Assembly (NCBI RefSeq): GCF_042663885.1
Contig: NZ_JBHSXV010000001.1
DNA from: Aquipuribacter hungaricus
Lineage (GTDB): Bacteria > Actinomycetota > Actinomycetes > Actinomycetales > JBBAYJ01
Length of the DNA stretch: 64,000 nt
Direction: 5' to 3' (one strand)
In this document: positions 50,680-58,960 of the stretch, piece after piece
How the letters are laid out: every line of letters begins with the position of its first letter
Position numbering within the stretch: the first letter of the stretch is position 1
Program-made: the position numbers and the translations under genes
The notes under the pieces: generated by a model
Database searches by the model: none
Seen by the model: the letters and a program-made list of their open reading frames with translations, nothing else
Told to the model about the DNA's origin: nothing

Positions 50680-51870
50680 TCAACCGGTCGCGCAGTCCCC
50701 CGTCGGCACCTGCTCCGTCGCCGTGGCCGCCACCTGGAGCACCGGGGCCGCCTCGGCGAGGGTGAGCGCGTAGCCCGTGCTCGGGTCGTCGAGGCTGCGG
50801 GCGAAGACCACGCCGACCACGGCGCCGGCGGCGTCCAGGACGGGGCCGCCGCTGTTGCCCGGCCGGACCTGGGCGTTGATCGAGTACACCTCGCGCGCCA
50901 CCTCCTGCTCGCCGTAGACGTCCTCGCCGCGCGCGGACAGCACGTCGCGCACCCGGCCGGGGCTCAGCACGTAGGGACCGTCCAGCGGGAAGCCCGCGAC
51001 GACCACGTCGTCCCCCCGGGCGCGGTCGGAGCCGAGCGCGAGCGGGCGGGCCTGCAGGTCCGGGACGTCGAGGACCGCGAGGTCGCGGGCGGCGTCGAGG
51101 ACGACGACCCGGGCGGGCAGCAGGTCGCCCGTGCCGCCGACCTGCACCTGCGGCTCGGCCATGCCGGCGACGACGTGGGCGTTGGTCACCACGCGCCCGG
51201 GCGCCACGACGAACCCGGAGCCCTCCTGCCCCCGCCGGCAGGCCTCCGCCTCGCCCGTCACCCGGACCACCCCGGCACCGGCCGCGGCGACCGCCGGGTC
51301 CTGGGCCACGGCCGGGTCCGGGTCCGCGACCGGGAGGACGGGCTCGGCCCCGGCGAACGCCCGGGGGAACAGCTCGCCGTCCACCTGGGCGTACCAGCCC
51401 TCGAGCCGGCGCCCGACGCCCGCGGGGACGACCGTGTCGACCGCGGAGACCACGCGGGAGCCGGCCACCACCTCCGACAGGCGCGGGAACGGGCTGACGA
51501 GGACCGCGCCCGCGAGCACCCACACCACGAGCGCCGCCGCGACGACGGACCCGACGAGCCCGGTCACGGCGTCGAGGGCGCGGGCGGGGCGCCACGTCAC
51601 CCGCCGCCGGACCAGCCCGGCGAGGGCGGAGGCCAGGGCCTGGCAGAGCACGCCGGCCAGCACCGTCCCGCCGAGCACGACGAGGGAGCGCCAGGGACCG
51701 ACGCCGGTGCCGTCGAGGGCGAGGGGGAGCAGCCGGGCCGCGGCCACCGCCCCGACGACGAAGCCGGCCAGGGAGAAGGCCCCGACGAACAGCCCCTGCC
51801 GGAACCCCGTCCCGGCGTAGCCGACGAGCAGGACGACGAGCAGCAGGTCCAGCAGCAGCGACGGGGTCAC
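50680..51870 (-). CDS. marP: MarP-like membrane serine protease
   Basis: 396 residues. Four N-terminal helices form a CvpA-like membrane domain (about 5-130), followed by an extracytoplasmic chymotrypsin-like protease. Triad: His232 in VVTNAHVVAG, Asp263 in ARDLAVLDV, Ser340 in RPGNSGGPVL. Two cysteines (EACRRG and GDCATG) flank the protease as in M. tuberculosis MarP (Rv3671c), where they form a redox-sensitive disulfide. MarP is needed to keep internal pH and survive acid, in part by cleaving a peptidoglycan hydrolase. GTG overlaps the Nudix stop (GTGA). Symbol assigned by architecture and position. Confidence 0.9.
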   Translation of the reverse strand: MTPSLLLDLLLVVLLVGYAGTGFRQGLFVGAFSLAGFVVGAVAAARLLPLALDGTGVGPWRSLVVLGGTVLAGVLCQALASALAGLVRRRVTWRPARALDAVTGLVGSVVAAALVVWVLAGAVLVSPFPRLSEVVAGSRVVSAVDTVVPAGVGRRLEGWYAQVDGELFPRAFAGAEPVLPVADPDPAVAQDPAVAAAGAGVVRVTGEAEACRRGQEGSGFVVAPGRVVTNAHVVAGMAEPQVQVGGTGDLLPARVVVLDAARDLAVLDVPDLQARPLALGSDRARGDDVVVAGFPLDGPYVLSPGRVRDVLSARGEDVYGEQEVAREVYSINAQVRPGNSGGPVLDAAGAVVGVVFARSLDDPSTGYALTLAEAAPVLQVAATATEQVPTGDCATG

Positions 51871-52595
51871 GTCCCGTCCCCCGTCAGCGGCGAGCCCTCG
51901 TGGTCGACGACGGGCGTGCTGTCCCACGGCTGCGTGAGCCCGGCCAGGTCGAGCACCCATGACAGCAGCCCCGCGGTGAACCCCCAGACGAACAGCCCGC
52001 CCACGAGGAACCCGGGGCCGCTGCCGCGCCCGGACGGGTAGCGCACGCCGACGCGGGAGGCCGGGTCGACGAGCGCGGCCACCGGGGCACGGACCACCGC
52101 CGCCACCTCGGCAGGGTCGACGACGCCCACCGGGCCGGGACGGTGCCACCAGCCGAGCACCGGGACGACCTGGTGCGACGACGGCGGGACCCACAGCGGC
52201 GGCAGCGCGCCGAGCACGGTGACCGAGGACGGGTCGACGCCGACCTCCTCGCGCGCCTCGCGCAGGGCGCACGCCGCGTCGTCCACGTCGCCGGGGTCAC
52301 GCCGGCCGCCGGGGAGCGCCACCTGGCCGGGGTGGCTGGACAGGGTGTCCGCGCGGCGGGTCAGCAGGACGTCCGGGCCCGCGGGGCCTTCGCCGAGCAG
52401 CAGGAGCACCGCAGCCCGCCGGACCGCACCGCCGCCGGGCGGCGAGGACCGCCAGCCCTCCGGCAGCCGGGCCCGGCCGTCGACGACCCGGGCCCAGGGG
52501 TCCAGCCAGTCCGGCCGCTCCCCGGGCGCGTCGTCGGGCCCCTGCCGCCGCCGCGGCGCCCGGCCCTCGTCGGGGCTGCCGGCGGTCGCGCTCAC
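51867..52595 (-). CDS. Nudix CoA pyrophosphatase
   Basis: 242 residues. The Nudix box lies in ALPGGRRDPGDVDDAACALREAREEVGV, with the extra residues between the GG and RE parts seen in the CoA-hydrolysing (NudL-type) group. These enzymes split CoA derivatives to 3',5'-ADP and phosphopantetheine forms. The last 80 residues have the hydrophobic FVWGFTAGLLSWVLDLAGL helix common to the group. Overlaps of four bases join it to nth upstream and marP downstream. Matches Rv3672c. Substrate not provable from sequence. Confidence 0.85.
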   Translation of the reverse strand: MSATAGSPDEGRAPRRRQGPDDAPGERPDWLDPWARVVDGRARLPEGWRSSPPGGGAVRRAAVLLLLGEGPAGPDVLLTRRADTLSSHPGQVALPGGRRDPGDVDDAACALREAREEVGVDPSSVTVLGALPPLWVPPSSHQVVPVLGWWHRPGPVGVVDPAEVAAVVRAPVAALVDPASRVGVRYPSGRGSGPGFLVGGLFVWGFTAGLLSWVLDLAGLTQPWDSTPVVDHEGSPLTGDGT

Positions 52596-53326
52596 CGTCG
52601 CCCCTCGGTCGTCACCAGCGCCGCGGCCAGCACGGGGTCGGTCTCGCCCGCGCCGTAGGACGGGCACAGCCGGGCCACGGGGCAGGCACCGCAGGCGGGC
52701 CTACGGGCGTGGCAGGTGCGCCGGCCGTGGAAGATCAGCCGGTGGGAGAGGATCGTCCAGTCCCGGCGGGGGAACAGCCCGGCCAGGTCGGCCTCGACCT
52801 TGACCGGGTCCTCGTGCCCGGTCCAGCCCAGCCGCCGGGCGAGGCGGCCGACGTGGGTGTCCACGGTGATGCCCGGGATGCCGAACGCGTCGCCGAGCAC
52901 GACGTTGGCCGTCTTGCGCCCGACGCCGGGCAGCGTGACGAGGTCCTCGAGCCGGCCGGGCACCTGCCCGTCGAAGCGCTCGACGAGCGCCGCGCCGAGG
53001 CCGACGAGGCTCGCCGACTTGGCGCGGAAGAAGCCGGTCGGCCGGACCATCGCCTCGAGCTCGACCGGGTCGGCACCGGCGTAGGCCGCGGCGTCCGGGT
53101 AGCGGGCGAACAGGGCGGGCGTCACCGAGTTCACGCGCCGGTCGGTGCTCTGCGCGGACAGGACCGTGGCCACCAGCAGCTGCAGCGGGTCGCCGAAGTC
53201 GAGCTCGCAGCGGGCGTCCGGGTACCGGTCGGCGAGGAGCCGGTGCACCTTCCGGGCGCGCCGCACCAGGGCCGTGCGCGAGGTGGACGTCGCGCCCCCC
53301 TCGACGTCTCCTGGGGGGACCGGCAC
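52592..53326 (-). CDS. nth: Endonuclease III
   Basis: A 244-residue DNA glycosylase/AP lyase that removes oxidised pyrimidines. Helix-hairpin-helix LPGVGRKTANVVLG contains catalytic Lys138; Asp156 is in TVDTHVGRLARRLGW. The 4Fe-4S cluster is bound by CHARRPACGACPVARLC, the standard C-x6-C-x2-C-x5-C spacing. GTG at 53326 has TACCCT six bases upstream, so the three-gene operon nth-nudix-marP is probably leaderless. A thioredoxin gene found between nth and the Nudix gene in mycobacteria is absent here. Confidence 0.95.
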   Translation of the reverse strand: MPVPPGDVEGGATSTSRTALVRRARKVHRLLADRYPDARCELDFGDPLQLLVATVLSAQSTDRRVNSVTPALFARYPDAAAYAGADPVELEAMVRPTGFFRAKSASLVGLGAALVERFDGQVPGRLEDLVTLPGVGRKTANVVLGDAFGIPGITVDTHVGRLARRLGWTGHEDPVKVEADLAGLFPRRDWTILSHRLIFHGRRTCHARRPACGACPVARLCPSYGAGETDPVLAAALVTTEGRR

Positions 53327-53479
53327 CTGGCCAGGGTACGAGCAGGTGCGCCCTCCGGGTGACGCGGCGTGACCGTCCTCCAGCACGGGGGGCGGCCGGA
53401 CGACATCACCGGTGCCGGGGAGAGACCCCGGCAGCACGGCGGCCGCCCCCGGCCGGGACAGGCGACCGAGAGGCCCGAC

Positions 53480-54025
53480 ATGCAGATCCCCAGGCAGGCA
53501 GACCGCTCCCGCGCACCGCGCGCGGAGCGCCTCGACGGTGCGGCGGAGCTCCGTGCCCGCCGCCGCCACCTGGTGGAGCAGCTGCGCGGCGTCGGCTACT
53601 GGCAGCGCCTGGTCCAGGCCCGCACGGACCTGCAGGTCGCGGGGCTGCTCTACGCCTGCCCCGTCCCGGCGGCGGTCCGCCCCGCCCCGCCCTCCCCCGC
53701 CGCGGCGGCGTGGTCGCCGAGCACCCTCGGTGACGACGACGGCCTGACGGCTCTCGTGCCTCCCCCGGCGGGCCTGGACGTGCTCGGCCTGGTCGGCGGC
53801 GTCCCCACCGACCCGGGTGCCCAGCTGGGCCGGCTCCGCGACGTCGCGCTCGTGCTGGTGCGCCGCAGCCGCGCGCTGCAGCAGGAGCTGGACTCCGTGA
53901 CCGCCGCCCTGCACGCCTGCCTGGCGCGCGACGGCGCCGTCGACGACCACGCGTCGGACGCCGCGGAGGCCCCCGCAGCGGGCACCGGACCCGTCCCCGC
54001 GCCCGGCCACGCGGCCCTCGCCTGA
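53480..54025 (+). CDS. Unknown helical protein between nth and crp
   Basis: I do not recognise the family. 181 residues: a basic N-terminus, helices ELRARRRHLVEQLRGVGYWQRLVQARTDLQV and QLGRLRDVALVLVRRSRALQQELDSVTAALHACL (a possible coiled coil), separated by a Pro/Ala-rich loop, and an Ala/Pro tail. There is no membrane helix or catalytic motif. ATG at 53480 is preceded by GAGAGG; a GTG at 53369 would add 37 low-complexity residues and is less likely. It reads toward crp, 88 bases ahead of it. Confidence 0.6.
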   Translation: MQIPRQADRSRAPRAERLDGAAELRARRRHLVEQLRGVGYWQRLVQARTDLQVAGLLYACPVPAAVRPAPPSPAAAAWSPSTLGDDDGLTALVPPPAGLDVLGLVGGVPTDPGAQLGRLRDVALVLVRRSRALQQELDSVTAALHACLARDGAVDDHASDAAEAPAAGTGPVPAPGHAALA

Positions 54026-54113
54026 CGCGCCGGGACCCGTGACCGTCCGCAGGCAGCGCGCAGGCTCCTCCTACGGCATGATCGCTGCTGCCGGCACGAG
54101 CCAGGGAGGTCGC

Positions 54114-54788
54114 ATGGCGGAGGACATCCTGCGTCGGGCACCGCTGCTCGCCGCGGTCGACGAGGAGTCGGCCACCGACATCATCGGCCGCATGAAGGCG
54201 GTCGAGCTGGCCCGCGGGGACCGGCTCTTCCACGAGGGCGACCCCGGGGACGCGCTCTACGTCATCGAGACCGGCAAGATCAGGCTCGCCCGCCGCGCCG
54301 CCGACGGCCGCGAGAACCTGCTGGCGATCCTCGGCCCGGGCGAGATGTTCGGCGAGCTGTCCCTGTTCGACCCGGGGCCCCGCGTCGCCACCGCCGTCGC
54401 GGTGTCCAACGCCCGCGTGCACTCCCTCACCCGCGACGACTTCGTGCCGCTGCTCGACCAGCCCCGCGTGGCGCTGTCGCTGCTGGCCGCGCTCGGACGA
54501 CGGCTCCGGCGCACCAACGAGGCCCTCGCCGACCTGGTGTTCTCCGACGTGCCCGGCCGGGTCGCCAAGGCCCTGCTCGACCTCGCGAGCCGGTTCGGCC
54601 GCCAGTCCGAGGACGGGGTGCTCGTCGCGCACGAGCTCACGCAGGAGGAGCTCGCGCAGCTCGTCGGCGCCAGCCGGGAGACGGTCAACAAGGCCCTCGC
54701 CGACTTCGCCGGGCGCGGCTGGCTCCGCCTGGAGGCCCGCGCCGTGACGATCCTCGACGCGGAGCGCCTCACCCGTCGAGCCCGCTGA
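54114..54788 (+). CDS. crp: Crp/GlxR-family cAMP-binding transcriptional regulator
   Basis: 224 residues, the same length as Rv3676. The cyclic-nucleotide pocket is GEMFGELSLFDPGPRVATAVAVS, with the phosphate-binding Glu and Arg. The winged helix carries THELTQEELAQLVGASRETVNKALADF as recognition motif. Such regulators (GlxR, Crp) bind TGTGA-N6-TCACA and govern carbon use, including acetate and acs genes in actinobacteria. ATG has GGGAGG at the right distance. A candidate target site lies ahead of hppA. Its tail overlaps the convergent Nudix gene by 20 bases. Confidence 0.93.
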   Translation: MAEDILRRAPLLAAVDEESATDIIGRMKAVELARGDRLFHEGDPGDALYVIETGKIRLARRAADGRENLLAILGPGEMFGELSLFDPGPRVATAVAVSNARVHSLTRDDFVPLLDQPRVALSLLAALGRRLRRTNEALADLVFSDVPGRVAKALLDLASRFGRQSEDGVLVAHELTQEELAQLVGASRETVNKALADFAGRGWLRLEARAVTILDAERLTRRAR

Positions 54789-55323
54789 GCAGCCACAGCA
54801 GCGCCACCACGCTGAGGCCCTCCTGCACCTGCCCGTCCGTGAGCAGCGCGCGCACCTGCGCCGGGGAGAACCAGCCCACCTCGTCCGCCTCGACCGGGTC
54901 GTGCGGGCCGACCTGCTCCCCCGCCTCTGCCAGGCACACCTCGAACCGCTGGTCGGCGCTGCCGCCGAGGGGGTGGAAGCCGGTGAGCCGGCGCACGTCC
55001 CGCACGGTCCACCCGGTCTCCTCCAGCGTCTCCCGGGCCGCGGCCTCCTCGACGCCCTCGCCCGGCTCCACCCGTCCGGCCGGGACCTCCCAGCCCCACG
55101 CGTCAGGCACGACCCGGTGCCGCCACATGAGCAGCACCGCACCGTCCGGCCGCCGCACCGCACAGGCGACCGCCGCGGCGGTGGAGCGCACGGCGTGGTG
55201 CTCGTAGCGGTGGCCGCCGGGGTGGACGACGTCGAGCAGGTGCAGCGTCACCCACGGGCTCTCGTATAGGCTGCGCTCGCCGAGCACCTGCCAGCGGCTC
55301 GTCCCGGCCGCGTCGTCGCTCAC
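54769..55323 (-). CDS. Nudix hydrolase (ADP-ribose pyrophosphatase-like)
   Basis: 184 residues. The Nudix box GRVEPGEGVEEAAARETLEETGW fits GX5EX7REUXEEXGU exactly. The preceding WGWEVPAGRVE and the tail TGFHPLGGSADQRFEVCLAE resemble ADP-sugar/ADP-ribose pyrophosphatases. GTG overlaps the stop of nothing upstream on its strand except that the metallo-beta-lactamase-fold gene shares GTGA with this start, so the two are co-translated. Substrate not certain. Confidence 0.85.
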   Translation of the reverse strand: MSDDAAGTSRWQVLGERSLYESPWVTLHLLDVVHPGGHRYEHHAVRSTAAAVACAVRRPDGAVLLMWRHRVVPDAWGWEVPAGRVEPGEGVEEAAARETLEETGWTVRDVRRLTGFHPLGGSADQRFEVCLAEAGEQVGPHDPVEADEVGWFSPAQVRALLTDGQVQEGLSVVALLWLLSGLDG

Positions 55324-56147
55324 ACTCGCCCCAGGTGGACCAGGGTCGCCCGGACCGTGCGCGCGGCCGCCCCGAGCAGGACGGGGTCGTCGACGTCGGG
55401 GTAGACGGCGGCGACCACGGCCACCACGAGCCCGTCGTCGTCCGGCCCGCCCGCGCCCGCCGGGTCGGCGAGGTCGGCGAGGGCGGCCCGCACCTGCTGC
55501 ACGCGCGCGAGCCGGTGCGCGCGCAGGGCGGTCACGGCTGCGGCGAGGTCGTCGACGACCGGCCCGTGGCCGGGCAGGCCCCGCCACGGGGGAGCACCGC
55601 TGCCGCCCGGGGCGCCGTCCGGGCCGGCCCCGGCCCCGGCACCCACCTCGCGGAGCAGCGCGTCGAGCGAGGCGAGGTAGCTGCCGAGATCGCCGTCGGG
55701 GTGCGCCACGACCGACGTGCCGCGGCCGAGCACCGTGTCGCCGGTGAGCACCTCGCGCCGGCCGGGCAGGACGAGCGCGGCGGAGTCGTCGGTGTGCCCG
55801 GGCAGCGGGAGCAGGCGGGCCGGCTCGTCGGTCGCCGCCGCGAGCGCCCCGGGCGTCGGCGGGTCGCCGAGGGCGGGGTCGAGCGCGAGCACCGGTGCCC
55901 TCGCGGACGCCAGCGCGGAGCGCAGCACGTCGTGGCCGAGCGCGTCGGCGTGGTCCGGGTGGCGGTGGGTGAGCAGGACGCCGCCCAGCGCGCCGGCCCC
56001 GGCCACGGCCGCGAGCACCGCCGCCAGGTGCGCCGGGTCGGCGGGCCCGGGGTCGACGACGAGCACGCGCTCCCGGCCGACCAACCAGGTGTTGGTGCCC
56101 TCGAGCGTCATCGGGCCGGGGTTGTCCGCCCGGACCAGCCGGGTCAC
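55320..56147 (-). CDS. MBL-fold metallohydrolase (Rv3677c-type, LACTB2-like)
   Basis: 275 residues. Metal ligands: THRHPDHADALG (HxHxDH), LPGHTDDSAAL, TGDTVLGRG and LPGHGPVVDD. This is the LACTB2 branch, which in eukaryotes is an endoribonuclease and in actinobacteria is uncharacterised. A Gly/Ala-rich loop (about 185-200) precedes the last ligand. C-terminal winged-helix-like region. Four-base overlaps on both sides put it in one operon with two Nudix genes. Confidence 0.88.
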   Translation of the reverse strand: MTRLVRADNPGPMTLEGTNTWLVGRERVLVVDPGPADPAHLAAVLAAVAGAGALGGVLLTHRHPDHADALGHDVLRSALASARAPVLALDPALGDPPTPGALAAATDEPARLLPLPGHTDDSAALVLPGRREVLTGDTVLGRGTSVVAHPDGDLGSYLASLDALLREVGAGAGAGPDGAPGGSGAPPWRGLPGHGPVVDDLAAAVTALRAHRLARVQQVRAALADLADPAGAGGPDDDGLVVAVVAAVYPDVDDPVLLGAAARTVRATLVHLGRV

Positions 56148-56977
56148 GGCACCTCCCCCGCGTGCCGGGGCAGGCGCAGGTCGACACCGCGGACCGAGGG
56201 CTCGCGCCCGTCGCCGTCGCGCCACGTCGCGCGCGGGACGACGGGGACCAGCACGGCCTGCTCCGCCAGCAGCCCCACGACCGCCGAGGCGCCGCCGGGG
56301 TCGCCACCAGGGACTGCGCCAGGCCCGGGGCCGGGACCGCCGCCGGGACCGCCGCCAGGCACACCACCGGGGCCCCCGCCGGTCGCGCGCGCGAGCAGGG
56401 CGAGCACGGCGCGCGTGGGCGGCAGGGCGACCCGCCGCCCGGCGAGGACGTCGTCGAGGAGGTCGTCGGGCCGGGCCCAGCCGTGCTCGTGCACCTCGCC
56501 GGGCGGTAGCGGCTCCGGGTCGGCCGCGGGCGGCAGCACCCCGACGAGGAACGTCGTGTCGAAGCGCCGGGGCTCGTGCTCGGGCGTCACCCAGCGGGCC
56601 AGCGGCCGCAGCGTCGGCGCGGCCACGACGTGCCCCGTCTCCTCGGCGAGCTCGCGCGCCGCCGCCCGGGCCATGACGGCGAAGCGGGCGGGCGGGCCCG
56701 GCTCGTCACGGCGGCGCGCCCGGTCCACGGGGTCCACGGCACCACCGGGGAAGGCGAGCGCCCCCGGCGCGACGGCCAGGCTCCGGCCGCGGGTGATCCA
56801 CAGCACCTCGACCCGGCCGGGGTGCTCCGGGGCGTCCCGCAGCAGGCACACGCTGGCGGCCTGCCGCGGCACCGGCCCGGGGGGCGCCCCCGCGAGGAGC
56901 CACGCCCGCGCGGTGGCGTCGGCGGCCGCAGGGAGCGGCCAGGCCGTCGTCTCCGGGGCGGGCGCGTCGTCCGTCAC
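56144..56977 (-). CDS. NUDT19-like Nudix hydrolase
   Basis: 277 residues. The box is split by an insertion, as in the NUDT7/NUDT19 group: LAFPGGAVDPVDRARRRDEPG, then FAVMARAAARELAEETGHVV. Relatives act on CoA and acyl-CoA. Near residue 210 is a Gly/Pro low-complexity run (PGGGPGGGPGPGPG) from GC-rich hexanucleotides. GTG start eight bases after the RidA stop. Functional assignment is at family level. Confidence 0.8.
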   Translation of the reverse strand: MTDDAPAPETTAWPLPAAADATARAWLLAGAPPGPVPRQAASVCLLRDAPEHPGRVEVLWITRGRSLAVAPGALAFPGGAVDPVDRARRRDEPGPPARFAVMARAAARELAEETGHVVAAPTLRPLARWVTPEHEPRRFDTTFLVGVLPPAADPEPLPPGEVHEHGWARPDDLLDDVLAGRRVALPPTRAVLALLARATGGGPGGVPGGGPGGGPGPGPGAVPGGDPGGASAVVGLLAEQAVLVPVVPRATWRDGDGREPSVRGVDLRLPRHAGEVP

Positions 56978-56985
56978 CGAGGGCC

Positions 56986-57603
56986 TCAGCGGACCTCGAC
57001 GACGATCTCCACCTCGACCGGGGCGCCGAGCGGCAGGGCGGCGACGCCGACCGCGGACCGGGCGTGCCGACCCGCCTCGCCGAACACCTGGCCGAGCAGC
57101 TCCGACGCCCCGTTGAGGACGACCGGCTGTCCCCCGAACCCGGGCGCGCTGGCGACGAACCCGGTCACCTTGACCACGCGCACGACGTCGTCGAGGTCGA
57201 CCACCGAGGCCACCGCGGCGACCGCGTTGAGCGCGCAGCGGCGGGCCAGGGCGGCCGCCTCCGCCGGGGTGACGTCGACCGGCTGGTCACCGACGACCCC
57301 GGTCGTCGCGAGGACGCCGTCGACGAAGGGCAGCTGCCCCGAGGTGTAGACGTAGGAACCCGTGCGCACGGCCGGCACGTAGTCCGCGACGGGCGCGGGC
57401 ACGGGCGGGAGCTCCAGCCCCAGCTGCGCGAGCCGCTCGCGGGGGGACCCGGACAGGACCGGGGCCCCGCCCTCGTCGGTCGTGCTGTCGGTCGTGCCGT
57501 CGGTCGTGCCCTGCTCGGCGGCCGTCTCGTCCTGGCCGCCCTGGGGGGCCGCGCCGCGGTCGTCCTCGACCGGGCGTGCGGTGCCCTCGTCCTGCTCCGT
57601 CAC
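56986..57603 (-). CDS. RidA family protein with acidic N-terminal extension
   Basis: 205 residues. The last ~140 form the RidA (YjgF) fold: RTGSYVYTSGQLPFVDG, AALARRCALNAVAAVASVVDLDD, HARSAVGVAALPLGAPVEVEIVVEV. RidA proteins hydrolyse reactive enamine/imine intermediates made by PLP dehydratases such as the one at the left end of the window. The usual catalytic Arg near the C-terminus reads HARSAVGVAALP, so it is kept. The first ~60 residues are acidic and Thr/Gly-rich (TTDGTTDSTTDEG) and probably disordered. GTG at 57603 follows GGAGAGGGAG. Matches Rv3678c. Confidence 0.85.
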   Translation of the reverse strand: MTEQDEGTARPVEDDRGAAPQGGQDETAAEQGTTDGTTDSTTDEGGAPVLSGSPRERLAQLGLELPPVPAPVADYVPAVRTGSYVYTSGQLPFVDGVLATTGVVGDQPVDVTPAEAAALARRCALNAVAAVASVVDLDDVVRVVKVTGFVASAPGFGGQPVVLNGASELLGQVFGEAGRHARSAVGVAALPLGAPVEVEIVVEVR

Positions 57604-57694
57604 GGGGTGCTCCCTCTCCTGCGTCCGGGGCGCGGCGGGTGCCACGCCACCGTCGTGCGCCGCGACCGGGGCTGCCCCGGTCGCGGCAGCCGCC

Positions 57695-57853
57695 TCAGGC
57701 GCGAGGCCGCTTGAGGTACGCGACGAGGCCGCCCTGGCCACCGGGCCCCTCGATCACCTGCACGAGCTCCCAGCCGTCCTCGCCCCACTGGTCGAGGATC
57801 TGCTTGGTCGCGTGGACGATGAGCGGGACCGTCGCGTACTCCCAGGTCTGCAT
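57695..57853 (-). CDS. DUF4177 small protein (Rv3678A-type)
   Basis: A 52-residue protein: MQTWEYATVPLIVHA, then ILDQWGEDGWELVQVI and GGLVAYLKRPRA. The WEY...GEDGWELV pattern is DUF4177, a small beta-alpha-beta fold of unknown role. ATG has TAGGGT six bases upstream and no Shine-Dalgarno. It is divergent from the Get3-like pair, as in mycobacteria, where the neighbour is Rv3679. Small but convincing by motif, start and conserved place. Confidence 0.88.
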   Translation of the reverse strand: MQTWEYATVPLIVHATKQILDQWGEDGWELVQVIEGPGGQGGLVAYLKRPRA

Positions 57854-57913
57854 GCCCCGACCCTACTGGCGGCAGGGCCGCCCCCGCCCCGGCGTGCCCC
57901 CCACCAGGGCGGT

Positions 57914-57922
57914 GTCTACCGT
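57914..57922 (+). promoter_or_regulatory. -10 hexamer TACCGT for the Get3-like operon
   Basis: The hexamer TACCGT lies six bases before the GTG at 57929. A TAGGGT for the DUF4177 gene lies about 55 bases away on the other strand, so the two leaderless promoters are back to back. Confidence 0.5.
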
Positions 57923-57928
57923 GGGCCC

Positions 57929-58960
57929 GTGCCCGACCTCCTCGACCCCCGGGTCCGGCTCCACGTCGTCACCGGCAAGGGGGGCACGGGCAAGACGACC
58001 GTCGCCGGCGCGCTGGCCCTCGCCCTGGCCCGGCAGGGACGCCGCGTCCTGCTGTGCGAGGTCGAGGGGCGGCAGGGCCTGGCCCGGCTGTTCGACCGCG
58101 CGCCGCTCGGCTTCGAGCCGACCCCGCTGCTCCCGGTCGACGGCGGCGAGCTGCTGGGCTCGGCGATCGACGCCAAGGGCGCCCTGCTGGAGTACCTCGA
58201 GGTGTTCTACCGCCTCGGCCGCGCCGGGCGGACCCTCGAGCGGATCGGCGCCGTCGACTTCGCCACGACGATCGCCCCGGGACTGCGCGACGTGCTGCTC
58301 ACCGGCAAGGTCTACGACGCGGTCCGCACCCGGCAGGGCGACCGCCGCGGGGACACCCCGTACCTGTACGACCACGTCGTCCTCGACGCGCCGCCGACCG
58401 GCCGGATCGGCAACTTCCTCAACGTCAACGCCGTCGGGGCGGGCCTGGCCCGGGTCGGTCCCATCAACGCGCAGGCCGAGTCCGTCATGGCGGTGCTGCG
58501 GTCGGAGACGACGGCGGTCCACGTCGTCACCCTGCTGGAGGACATGCCCGTGCAGGAGACCGCCGACGCCGTCGCCGAGCTGCGCCGCCTCGGCCTGCCC
58601 ATGGGGCGGGTCGTCGTCAACCAGGTCCGCCCGCCGCTGCTGGACGAGGCGCTCACCGCCCGCGCGCTGGCCAGGGACGGGGACGGCAGCGGGGACGGCA
58701 GCGGGGACGGGGCATGGGACCTCGACGCCCTGGCCGCGGACCTGACGGCGCTGGGCGCCGGCGGGGACGACCCCCGGGCGCGGGCCGCCGGCCTGCTGGT
58801 CGAGACCCGGGAGCACGCGCTGCGGGTAGCCCGCGAGCGCGAGCTGCGCCAGGAGGTGGACGCGCTCGGCATCACGGTGGTCGAGCTGCCCCAGCTGGAC
58901 GGCGGGCGCCACGGCCTCGACGACGGCGGCGTGCACGAGCTCGCCGGTGCGCTCGCGTGA
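57929..58960 (+). CDS. Get3/ArsA-like ATPase, first of a pair
   Basis: 343 residues. The deviant Walker A VTGKGGTGKTT (residues 15-24) has both signature lysines. The dimerisation/switch region is seen in VVLDAPPTGRIGNFLNV, close to the D-x-P-P-T-G motif of Get3. The A-loop-like NQVRPP follows. The protein lacks the duplicated half of ArsA, so it should work as a dimer, perhaps with the next gene product, with which it overlaps by GTGA. Rv3679-Rv3680 in M. tuberculosis form such a pair. An SGDGSGDG spacer (about 250-260) is lineage-specific. Its client is unknown. Confidence 0.88.
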   Translation: MPDLLDPRVRLHVVTGKGGTGKTTVAGALALALARQGRRVLLCEVEGRQGLARLFDRAPLGFEPTPLLPVDGGELLGSAIDAKGALLEYLEVFYRLGRAGRTLERIGAVDFATTIAPGLRDVLLTGKVYDAVRTRQGDRRGDTPYLYDHVVLDAPPTGRIGNFLNVNAVGAGLARVGPINAQAESVMAVLRSETTAVHVVTLLEDMPVQETADAVAELRRLGLPMGRVVVNQVRPPLLDEALTARALARDGDGSGDGSGDGAWDLDALAADLTALGAGGDDPRARAAGLLVETREHALRVARERELRQEVDALGITVVELPQLDGGRHGLDDGGVHELAGALA

